Part shown: one piece after another, positions 24,701 through 34,600 of the stretch
Layout of the letters: the number at the start of each line of letters is the position of its first letter
Position numbering within the stretch: position 1 is the stretch's first letter
Origin: Struthio camelus
Lineage: Eukaryota > Chordata > Aves > Struthioniformes > Struthionidae
Reading direction: 5' to 3'
NCBI RefSeq assembly: GCF_040807025.1
Contig: NC_090942.1
Coordinates: forward strand, 79,713,987-79,777,986
DNA length: 64,000 nt
The notes under the pieces: model-generated
The model's database searches: none
What the model was told of the DNA's origin: nothing
What the model saw: the letters and a program-made list of their open reading frames with translations, nothing else
Program-made: the position numbers and the translations under genes

Positions 24701-27442
24701 GTGGGCTATCCACAGAGTTGAGGAAAATAAAGAGAAAATTATTTTGGGAAGAATATTATTTCACAGCACTTCTTGATCTACAAGGTCAGTGACATTGTTT
24801 TGACTAAAATTCTTCCAAAGTGGTGCATAGGAAGAACCTTCCCCTTGCCCTCCCACAAAGGAAGATTGCAGGTGAGTGCCCGAATTATGCAATGATTTCT
24901 GTAAATGGATTAAAACTACATTTAGACCAGATGAAGAGGTTTTTTTTTTTGTTAATGAAGGCTATAAGAACCTAGCAGAGTGTCTAGGTTGCGGAAAGCT
25001 TGTCTGCCATTCAGACACCTAAAAATAAGTTGGGTTGCAATACCAAACACTGAAACAGTCAACCTCAGCCTGCTAGTTTGGCCTTTGTCATACTGCTGTT
25101 GATGGATGCACTAGGTCTAGAACCTATTGAATTTGGAGTATCCGTTTTACTGCAGAGCAGCCATTGATCTCAAAACAGCATGGAAGATATATTGAATTAA
25201 CCTCTAAATACAAAATAAAAAGCAATATTATTACTGGAAGTGACTGCAAGATCATGCTATAGTGCTACCAATGTACAATCACTCTTTTTCATTCAGTGGG
25301 ATTACTCACTGGCATAATACTTGGAAGAAGAGGGACTTAGTACTCTGAGTTCAAAATCTTCTTGATCTCATTCAAAAGTCAAGAGCCCAACAAAACTGGA
25401 CAGCTGCCCTTTAGTTACCCAGCTGCCAGGTTTCACTTTTTCATGTTTCCTTATGTTTTGTAACAGCAAGCGTCTCTGGACTTACCTGCGAGGAATGTTT
25501 TTTAATCCTTGTTTTTTTCCTACTCAGAAACTTTCAGTGATTTCTTACTGTCTGTAAAAACACTTCTTCAGTAATTCTATTTTCAGGCTAGAGCTTATTT
25601 ACAAACTAACGAGGTATAAGAGAGCATTGTGAATTTAAGCTTCATGTGTCTCAATCCTTCTCGACAGACTGCTGAAAATTTTGTTTTCAGGTTCCTTTAG
25701 ACGAAGTTAGTCTGCAATGCCACTCTGCCTTTTGTCTGCTAAATACAAGAGTAAATTGCCTGGCTGTTCTTGAAAGCAAGCTGAACACTGAATTTCTGGA
25801 TAGTGCTTTGCATTAGTTTGCTTGCTTTCTTGCACAGAGTAGTTCACTAGGTTTAATAGTAGAGAAAACTCTCTTGTAAAAAAAGCAGTACAAGAAGTTT
25901 GTCAAAACGGTTATTTCAAAGAAGTACAACCTTGCTGTTCTGGGGACTTACAAAAAGGTACAATCTAACTTTCGGATGCTAACTCTGCTGTTCCTGTCTC
26001 TCACCCTCTCTAGATGCTGATCGAGTGGACAGCACAACACTGTTGGGTAAACCACATAAATATTTTCTTAGAAAAGCTTCGTAATCTCTAGCAAGGACAT
26101 TAAAATGTCTTTTATTTTACAGAGTAATTAAATGATTATTATGCAGAACCCTGACTTGACTGTGACAATATGCTTAGCAGACTCTTTATTTACTTTCTCA
26201 TTTCTTTCTACGTATTAACAGATAACTGGGGGCTTTCAGCTGTCAGTAAAATAATAAATGACATAATGGAAGAGCTCCAGCAAATGTGCATTAACCTGAT
26301 CAGCATGAATCATTTTTTAATCTAAAAAAAAAAAAGTAATGGACACTTATATTACCTTAAACTCCCAAACATATATGGCTATTTTGAATATTTTTCCTTA
26401 CGAAGGTGTAGAAAAATGAATGCCAAATTTAAGCACATAGTACTGAGGATGAGTTTTTTTGTAAAGCGTTGTTTAGTTGTCCTTGTGATACTTGCTAAAG
26501 TAGCAAAATTTCACTTTTTGAAGAAACACTTTAAAAAAAAAAAAAAAAAAAAAGGGCTGAGACTTATGGGCAGGTGTAAATTCCAAAATTACTTTTGTAT
26601 TCCAATTAGATGTTAAGTGTCTCTCTCTCTCTCAGAGGAGTCTCTAATCCCTTTTTCAGTGAAGTATAGTTGGGTATCAGTGAAGAACAAGAACAGCTTG
26701 GTCCAATTCCATGTAATATACAACTCCTTTACTAACTTATCCAATAATACCTTCCTTAAAAGTAGGCTTAGCACCTATTTTACTTGTATTTTGGAATACG
26801 TAAAAACGAAAAAAATTAGAATGATTCCTTAGTGCAGATTTGCATAATACTCCCCTGCCCCCAAATGTGGATTTTTTAGGTGATGGACATCCTGATTTTA
26901 AAGGCATTTCCTTTTCATTCATTTTTACTATTTTGCTGTTTCTATTTCAGTAGTAGTTTGTACCAGGAATTCTGGTCCCCTGAATAAGGGACCCAGACTC
27001 TTTAATGAAATATCTCACTTGTGAACTTGACAGGCACTATCACACAAAAGTAAAAATCATTTCCTTCTAGTTTTCTTCAAAAGGCAGCTGTAAAAATAAC
27101 TACTTCCTGTTTTATATATTAGTCCTAGAACTCAGTGTTGGGAGAAGTTTGAGATCATTGAGCTAAGGGCACAGACTTTCAGTAGAGGTTCGTGTAGAAA
27201 TTCAGAATCCAAATACAAGAACTTCAGTGCAACAGCATGGTGTTTTAGTATCGGATGCTTGTAATAAGAAGTACACAAAACACATGTGAAAGAAATATTT
27301 TAATGTTGCTACATACAACTTTTTTTCCTCTCCTTCCACAGGAACTTCGTGTATGGACTGTGCTAAAAGGAAGTTAGGAGAAAATGGCACTGATCCTCCT
27401 AAGAGAATCAAGCAATCAGATAATGGTATACCCACTGTTTAA
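18685..27442 (+). CDS. FAM118A: FAM118A, SIR2-fold protein, complete coding region
   Basis: Seven coding exons (18685-18731, 19802-20054, 21780-22001, 22596-22724, 23553-23838, 26014-26046, 27342-27442) join in frame with GT-AG borders to 356 residues plus TAA; human FAM118A has 357. Seen: a Rossmann-type GTGVS at residues 35-39, TTNYDN at 146-151, HIHG at 189-192, and GCGETLRD at 233-240. In sirtuin folds these positions bind NAD, supply the Asn-Asp pair and catalytic His, and close the ribose site. There is no signal peptide or membrane segment. A CxxC (327-330) and basic clusters (KRK, PKRIK) mark the tail. Known: FAM118 proteins belong to a SIR2 branch related to bacterial antiphage NAD-degrading enzymes. 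Activity here is inferred. The start has G at -3 and +4. It runs tail-to-tail with SMC1B. Confidence 0.95.
19802..20054 (+). CDS. FAM118A: FAM118A exon 3
   Basis: Acceptor TTTTTAAG; donor CCA then GTGAGT. Encodes residues 16-100, starting RKFLKSLIRKQ. It includes the glycine-rich GTGVS nucleotide-binding loop and GIPALCSWRSCIEAVIEAA, nearly identical to human FAM118A. Confidence 0.95.
20055..21779 (+). other. FAM118A: FAM118A intron 3
   Basis: AT-rich intron between exons 3 and 4. No repeat family or hidden exon was recognised. Confidence 0.7.
21780..22001 (+). CDS. FAM118A: FAM118A exon 4
   Basis: Acceptor TTTCTTCAG; donor AAG then GTATGA. 74 codons, residues 101-174. It carries the TTNYDNLLE motif, which matches the Asn/Asp motif of the SIR2 fold. 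Confidence 0.95.
22596..22724 (+). CDS. FAM118A: FAM118A exon 5
   Basis: Acceptor GCTTTAG; donor ATG then GTTTGT. 43 codons, residues 175-217. It contains GVLHIHGLY with the histidine expected at the SIR2 catalytic position, then DPSGYKDV. Confidence 0.95.
23553..23838 (+). CDS. FAM118A: FAM118A exon 6
   Basis: Acceptor TTTAACAG; donor CCAG then GTAATG. Residues 218-312 plus one base of codon 313. It contains FLGCGETLRDQIFQALF, the C-terminal nucleotide-site loop of the SIR2 domain, and DMLLHGIKVVSYGD. Confidence 0.95.
23839..26013 (+). other. FAM118A: FAM118A intron 6
   Basis: Intron between exon 6 and the microexon. It contains poly-T runs (about 24539-24552). The microexon acceptor has a good pyrimidine tract. 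No other feature was seen. Confidence 0.7.
26014..26046 (+). CDS. FAM118A: FAM118A exon 7, 33-nt microexon
   Basis: Acceptor CCCTCTCTAG; donor TTGG then GTAAAC. Encodes the bases for DADRVDSTTLLG (residues 313-324), matching the human protein at the same place. Both ends are phase 1, so skipping it keeps the frame. Confidence 0.9.
26047..27341 (+). other. FAM118A: FAM118A intron 7
   Basis: Intron between the microexon and the last exon. It includes a run of 21 A (26533-26553) and a short CT repeat near 26620-26634. No coding content was seen. Confidence 0.7.
27342..27442 (+). CDS. FAM118A: FAM118A exon 8, C-terminus and stop
   Basis: Acceptor CCTTCCACAG. Encodes TSCMDCAKRKLGENG and a divergent tail ending in NGIPTV, with TAA at 27440-27442. 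The DCAKRKL core is shared with human; the last 15 or so residues are not. Confidence 0.92.
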
Positions 27443-28528
27443 TGAAAAAACACAAAAACTTTTTGAAAGCAGATGTTTTACATGAGCATGGGAAGTTTTG
27501 AGATATTTCCATGTTTTTAAGTGGATTAAAAATTGCTTATCTTAGCATTTTCTTATCTAGGGATGTAAACGGGGAACGCACGTCAAGTTTGAGAGGCATA
27601 CTAGTTGTTCTCTATAGACAGTTCCATACTACTAAAACTGTATGTGCCGAGTTATTTAGAAGCAGATGCAAGTTTTATCTGCCTGTGCTTCAAGCCAGTT
27701 GGAAGTCCTGAGACTGTTAGAATAGCACTGAGCTTGAATCAAGGCTTTAGTTTGGGTAGGGTGCTTTGAAGTCCCACAGGACATGACTGTTGGCATACCT
27801 GAAGTTATCTGTTAGTGGCTTTTAAAATGTTCTTCAGCTGAATCTCTGCTGTACTGCATTTAGGCTGCTGGAAGTTAAAATCTTCAGGGGTCTGTCAGCA
27901 CAAGCTGTTTGCAAGATTTAGATCTAGAACTATAAGGTGTTAGGAATTGTTTTTCTATGTATGTTTATTGAACCCACTTCACAATAACGTGCTTGTATTT
28001 ATGCTTGTAGCAGAAGTATACACTTTCATCTGTCAGTTTGTTTAAACATGAGATCACGTGGGGGAGAAAAGGATGTAATGGAAGAATACCAAACAAAGAC
28101 ATACAGCATGTGCATTGGGACTTACTGACCTATTTGCTGTTTAGTTGTATGGACATGTCCTAGTGTTTGAACTGTAGGATATGCTGCCAACATCCCAGAA
28201 AGCGCAGGTACTGAATAGCTTTAATGCAGCAGAATTAAAGCAGGTTAGTATCTAATTATGCATCTGTAGATGATTTCTAGTGTGAAAGTTTGACTTCAAT
28301 GCAACTTCTCAAATGCTTAGTCACCCTGATAAGCGTTTCTCCAAGGTAGTTACTTCACCTGCCACTGAATTAATGTCAGCACTACCCTGACAGACTGACT
28401 TACTGCTCCAGTGGCTAACACCAACACCTGAGATCCTCTGAAGTTTTCTTATCAGCTGCCTCTCACCATAGTGTCTGCAGGAGAGCATGTCCAGGGCCCT
28501 TCCTGTTCTGATACTGGCATGTTCATAC

Positions 28529-29041
28529 CTGAAGGTTCTGGAGGCTGCCCCAGTCAGGCTTCTCTAATTCCATCCCCTGTAGACTTGATCTGTTTGGTGT
28601 GCCTTCTGAGATCACACTGATTAAATGAGGTTTTGCATGGAGAGGACGTGCTAGAGCTGTCAAATGACCTTTCTGCCAGACTTCCAGCAGGTATGTGAAC
28701 TCTTCACTCCCATGCCACAGAAGCAATTTCTGCTTGTTCACCAGTATGTATGCATGCAAAATGAAATGCCTGACGATGAAGTGAAGGCTTCTTTCCAGAC
28801 TGATTACAACTGAGATAGTTAGATGTCTTTCTTTGTAGGGTGGGAAGCCTTTGTTGCTGTCCTGAAGTAGGCAAAGTTCTGAAGATACTTTGCCTCTAGC
28901 TAAGCAGTCTAAACAGTGCATGTTCACTGACTCTTCTGTCTCAGAATACTCCAGGTGTCTTTCAGGATCGACAGTCCATACTTGGACTTTAGTGTATGAC
29001 AGAGCTGCTGAGGAGCTCAGCATCAGGTCTTGAGGGTTTGG
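28529..29041 (-). other. Unexplained splice-bounded open segment, 171 codons
   Basis: A minus-strand stretch with no stop for 171 codons. Upstream it is bounded by a possible acceptor (pyrimidine-rich tract, then AAACACAG) and downstream by a possible donor (CTTCAG then GTATGA). Its length is an exact multiple of three. The translation includes VQVWTVDPERHLEY and LLLWHGSEEFTYLLEVW. I do not recognise the family. It lies antisense to the probable FAM118A 3' UTR. It may be an exon of an unannotated gene, an old retrocopy, or chance. Confidence 0.2.
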
Positions 29042-29921
29042 CTGTGTTTTATGAAGTTAAAAAGCAAAAGCAAATGAGACTGTATGTAGGCATACTCCTA
29101 TCCTCCTTTTGAGAAACTGTATTTATGCCTTACATCACTTCTTTTAAAGATTAAATCTGTTAGCATTGAGTACAGCATTACCTGCAAGATTCTAGCCTGT
29201 AAAATTTGCTTTTCTAGTCAGCCTAAATTGGGTATTTTAGTAAGTGTTAAGTGAAGTTGCTGTTTTTGACGCTGATGTATCCACTTAGAAAAATGTAAGT
29301 TGACGTAAACTGCAGCTCCGTTCATCTGATGGATTTTGCTATTATATTGTCCTTTTTTATGACCCTGATTATTGCAATTGTTTGAGCCCTTTCCTAAAGT
29401 CATGTAGCACTTTATCTATCGTATGCCTGGGATTGGATTTACATTAGGAAAATCTCATCCCTGCCCTTTGGTCCTTAGGATCAGCTTATATCTAGCACTG
29501 GGGGGGTTCTTCAGTTTTGTAAACACTGCTGAACTGCAACTTGTACAAGAGCCTTTCCTAACCGAAGTGCCATGTTTTTGCACTCTGAAAAGCAGATGAG
29601 TAATCAATTTGTTTTTATTCATAACCTACACTAAGGAGTACACAGAAATTCCTCCTCTGGGCCCCTCAACCTCCAGTCAAGGAATTGCTATCTTCTACGT
29701 ACATTTCAGCCATCTTATGAACAGCATTGCCTTGCAGCTACCTCAGGGATTAAAATATAATCAAAAGGGACAGAATCTGAAACTCAGCTGTTCCCTTTGA
29801 TTCGTGTTAAATGAAAAAGTGACTTGTTTAAGGCTCTGTTCAAATTGTTACCTGAATAAGGTGAAAGAATTAACCGTACAACTAGAGATTGTAAGTGACA
29901 TATTTGTTAGGCATGAATTAA

Positions 29922-29927
29922 AATAAA
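29922..29927 (+). terminator. FAM118A: Candidate FAM118A poly(A) signal
   Basis: First canonical AATAAA downstream of the FAM118A stop. Further copies lie at 30046-30051, 30207-30212 and 30400-30405. Which are used cannot be told from sequence. Confidence 0.35.
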
Positions 29928-31495
29928 TCTACAGTAGAACTATTTTTAAATGGGAGTAAGATAGTTACTGAACACAGTCCTGTTGACCATTGTCACATTT
30001 TGTTCAAGCTGTGAAATTAAGTGGGCAGGGTGTCTACACTATCTTAATAAAATATTTAAATCCAAGCGGGCTGTTTTTGTATACCAGTTAATATGTACCT
30101 CTTACTTTTCTTTACAGACTATTCTTTACAGTATTTTTCTATTTCAGCTGGGTATTCTTAGTGAGTGAGTGGCTTAAAAAACAAAACAAAAATAGAACTA
30201 TACTCATAATAAACAGGCTGGCATGGATCAAGATCTCTGTGGAAAATGCTAGAGGCTGTTCTTTATTCATCCGTCACACTAATATACACGTTTCCACCTC
30301 TGTCAGTGGATGCTGAGGTAAGGGACCGATACTAAGTCATGATGCATGTTCAGAGTAAGTAACTTTATTTAAAGAAGTGTGGCAGCAACATTAGCATTTA
30401 ATAAACATTCATCTATTGTTAAGTGGAGATGTTTATGTTATTAACTTGTTCCTTCGGGAATATTTTATCTACTGTTCACATATGAAATTACTTGCTTATG
30501 CAGTAGCACCAGATGTCCAGTGTCATTCAGTTGGGTACAACAAGCACAGTAAGATGAACACATTACAAGGGATAAGCTTAAGTCCGGTGCTGTAAAGGAA
30601 GCTAGTATGTGAATATAATGCAATTGTTTAAACAAACATGAAAGAAGCAAAACACCCCTAAAACTCATTAACGTATACCAAAGTGAAGCACAGGCAAGAT
30701 TAGCTCTCTGAAACAACATTCTTAACCAGCTTCGTTATCTTTGCTTCTTAGAGGAAGCACAGGTATCAGTTATCACAACAAAAGCTGACTCTACTGGGAC
30801 AGCTGTGGTAGAACAGTCTCAGCTGCAAACCAATATAAGATACTTTACTCCAAGGTTGCTACCTGTACAGCATCTGACTCGCACGTGTTTTGTTCTTCCC
30901 ACTTTTGTGTGGGATAGAATACTTTAAAGGTGAAGTTCTTCCAGGTTATATCACTCCTATGGGGAAGAAGTGTCATGAGCTTTGGTAAAACTAATTAATA
31001 TTTTCCTGAGGTTGCAGTGGAGCACTACAGTGGTATTAAGCATCCCAAAATCACGTGCGACAGCAGCGAGACTGCAATACCTTGTCCTGTAGAATAGGAA
31101 ATACCTTATCTGAAGTATCTGCAGCTGCCACAGAGGAGAATTTTTGAAATGTGTTGGCAACATGCTGCAACTATGGCTAAACAAATTATTTTTTTCCTTC
31201 TAAAAAAAATGCATGAAGTCTAATTCTTTGTAATAGCGTGTATTATGTGAACCTGTGTTTGTTTGCCTTCAGATAAAGAAACAGTTGAACAGAAGGCTTC
31301 ACTTATCAGAATATATGCACGTCTAAAAAGCTTTGGCTCTCATTTGTAACAAAATTGTAGCAATGAATACGAGTCGGTTCTTTCAGAATTTTAGAAAACT
31401 GCTTTGTTTGAAAGATAAACATTTCTCTGTCAATCTTTAATACCACATTCAAACTCAGACTTGCTATTTTCACATGGCCCTGAAATCATCCATGT

Positions 31496-31501
31496 TTTAT
31501 T
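31496..31501 (-). terminator. SMC1B: Candidate SMC1B poly(A) signal overlapping the stop
   Basis: On the minus strand GAATAAAAC carries the stop codon TAA inside an AATAAA hexamer. A second possible signal, ATTAAA, lies 55-60 nt downstream (31436-31441). Confidence 0.4.
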
Positions 31502-31607
31502 CCAATCCAGAACTGTGCTTGTTTTTCTCTCTCCTTTCATGGTCATCCAGGTCTGGATACAGAGTAAGATCCAAAGTCAGTACGCGACTGAACATATAGT
31601 CATCATG
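31497..31607 (-). CDS. SMC1B: SMC1B exon 25, C-terminus and stop
   Basis: Acceptor CCTTCTTCTCAG. 36 codons, [20 protein letters not shown] and a charged tail ending SSGLE, then TAA (31497-31499). [13 protein letters not shown] aligns with [13 protein letters not shown] of human SMC1B; the tail diverges. Confidence 0.94.
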   Translation of the reverse strand, partial: HDDYMFSRVLTLDLTLYPDLDDHERREKNKHSSGLE

Positions 31608-34600
31608 CTGAGAAGAAGGATCACACAATTTAGGACATTTTTGTTACTTGAAATAAGCATTTCATAACTGTCCATGAGAGTAAATAATAAGCTTGAGTCA
31701 GCCAAAGGGATCTAGCCAACTCATTATTTGTGATGACTTCAGAACACAAATAAAGCGGTTCAAATCCAACAGCACAGTTATGTACATAATGATTAGCTGT
31801 AGCAATTCCTAAGACGCAAATCAATACTTTAACAAAAAAACGGTTTGTGTTATCTAACAACATTCTAAGTAGTAAATTAATTTGTTACCTCTGGACACAC
31901 TCCAATCAATGCGTCTGCTTTGGAATAAAACTCTTCCTTTAAAGAAATAACTATCATTTGAAGCTGTTCATGTGCCTGGTCTCTAATGAAACTCGATACC
32001 TTTGTAGAAAAGCCAAATGTTTCAGTAAGTTAGTTCTGGCAGACTTAAACCATACCATAATTACTGTAATTAGGGAATGATGCAGAAGGAACTGGATTAC
32101 GTTAGCAGTAAAATTCAGTAATTCAGTTACGAAATAAAACAGTCTAGAAGACAGCTACTTCGCATGTTCTTAACACAAGCCCTCAGATTTGCCCCTTTTA
32201 AAAAATCTGTATGAAAACAATCATTCACTCCAATGAATAAGGTTACAGAAAAACGTCAGTGCCAATGAAAAATATTTTACTTAATATGATTTGGAAGGTA
32301 GGTGAAAATTCCTGAGTAAGAAAAGAAAAGTGAAAATAGCTGTTATTGGTTATATATTAAGATGTTAAACATACATTATTTTGCTGCAAGCAGTGCAACG
32401 TTTTTTTTATTGATCGATCTGCAATATGAAAGACACAGAAATTCAGCTATAAACTGGAGGCTAAATAAGACAATGCCCCACAATGGAAATTAAATGCTGA
32501 GTAAAGAAAGACTTGTATTTAAGTTAAGATTTTTGACTGTACAGTTTTATCTGGTACATGTAATGCATTTAATCAGTTACAAAATTAACTTTCATTTAAG
32601 CTGTTAATTTAGAAGGTGTAATTAAAGTGTTGGAAACTGCTTTAGTAAATCCTTAAACTGAAGAAAGGGAAAGAATACTGTTCAGTTCTAAGCATATCAA
32701 ATTCTCTGGATCCCACCAAGTACTAGCAATATATATTTCCAAATGGTAAATTATATCAAGTATATCATTTTGCTCACTTGCACTGTTTAATTCCTCTGTC
32801 TGAAGATTTTGATGCTTTCCAGTAATAGGTCATCTTACAGATAAGGAAACAGATATGAAAGAGCAGGGAAACATTATTAAGTTAATTTTTCTTGCAGAGC
32901 ATTGCCATTTTGATTTTGCTCATACTGCAATTTAATACATTTGGCATACATGCTTAAAGAATAGTCTAGCTCCTAACAAGACCTAGACAAATGTTCAAGC
33001 TAATTAAGTAATTTCCTAGGAAATCACTGATTTGTCACCAACTGAGTCATGTAAGCCGATTCTCCAGCTATATTAGAAATAACATAGGCCGTATCACAGG
33101 TTTCATGCTCCTTGCTGCTCATGTAAGAAAGGCAGCCCTTTTAGCAATCAAGTCCCATCCCCTGCCCCAACCCCTCACTGGAAGCATTTTATTATATTTT
33201 ATATTTTTACTATAAATTGTACATATAAAGGAGTATAAATTATATTAGGGGAGCAGAAGATAGGAAGAGAACTGCAGAAGGCACTAAGTCAAATAAATAG
33301 GAATTTTTGGGTAGTGGCTATGCTTAATCCGTTATGCTTAATCTGTAATAAATAGATAGAGGCATCTTCAGCCGTGAAGATTACAAAACAGGCAGAAGCC
33401 CAATTCAACTTCATAACAAGAAGCTCAGCGGAACTGCCAGATTGGACTGGTGCCAAGAACTGAACTAAAAGCTCAATGCAGACTCCTAAGGCAATTTCAG
33501 GGTTAACACTAACGAGTAATATACTTGGAGTTTGACAGCTCTTTGACACAGAAGAATATTAATGGATGTAATTTTGTAAGTACATACTAGACCAGCACTT
33601 ATGTTGATGTACTGTATTTTCTTGAATATACATCTTACAAACATACATTATTGTTACTGATGCTTCAAATGAAATATGATGCTCTCAAACCATAAAAATA
33701 TTACAGACTGAAAGTTACAAGCCTAGAAACTGTTCAGTCAACAACAATGCAAGAGCTAATAAGAGTGTCTTTTGAAAACACTTAAGTTAGCGTGGTATGA
33801 CTGTGATTTTTACCTGAGGTAAATTGATCAGATTCATGATAGGTTTTAATTAAGAAACCAAGTTGCATAACAAATTTGAGGCTATTCTTTGTTTATAGCA
33901 TTCTGAAGAGGAATGCTGCTTAGTATTTTCTCAGGTGTAAAGTGGACAGCTCTTCCGCCATATATGGCATTAGAGCCCTCAGCTTCTTAAAAAACTGCTA
34001 GGGGTCAGCAATCTCTGAGAAGGAATTCTATCTGGGAGGCACAAACAAGGCACCTTCCTCAGCTCTCTACTGTAGAGGTACCCTCCAAGCAAACCCTGGT
34101 ACTTCACACAGTGAACACTGTTAGAAAAAACATCTCATTTGTTGTTCATAAAACTGCTTTAATGAGTTAAGATCTGCCAAGACTCACCTCACTACTAAAT
34201 TCACTAGAAGCACAGCTTCCTCTTACTTTATGGAGAGGAGTATTTGCACAGAAAAGAATCCAGATAACATGGAGATCTTTTTGATTCCTCTCCTAAATAC
34301 AACCTCTTTTAGAAGCTCCTCTCAGAGACTCACATCAACAGTTGCCAATCTTTATTGTTTGTATTCCATTCTATCAATTTTATCATTACAGTGAATAGTT
34401 AACTACCAAAGAGGGAAAAAGAAACTGGGGAAGAGAGTTCTTTTCATCAAGCAAGAATTAATGAAACAGAAGTGGGAGTGAGTGATAGCCCTTAACTGGT
34501 GTTAATGGAGATAAAATTACTTAGTAGGCCAAATGAAATAATTCAGTGATAGAATGACTTGATTTTCAACATTCCAGACACATTCTTTTCTACTTTTTAG

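Larger units (their letters stand above)
27443..31435. other. Tail-to-tail gap and probable FAM118A 3' UTR
   Basis: About 4 kb between the FAM118A and SMC1B stops. There is no AATAAA on the plus strand until 29922, so the FAM118A 3' UTR may be about 2.5 kb. The earlier ATTAAA copies (27525-27530 and 28234-28239) would give shorter forms. A 513-nt minus-strand open segment lies at 28529-29041. Confidence 0.5.

Noticed and set aside
31757..31767. tRNA T-loop-like GGTTCAAATCC
   Set aside because: No A box, anticodon arm or acceptor stem can be built around it.
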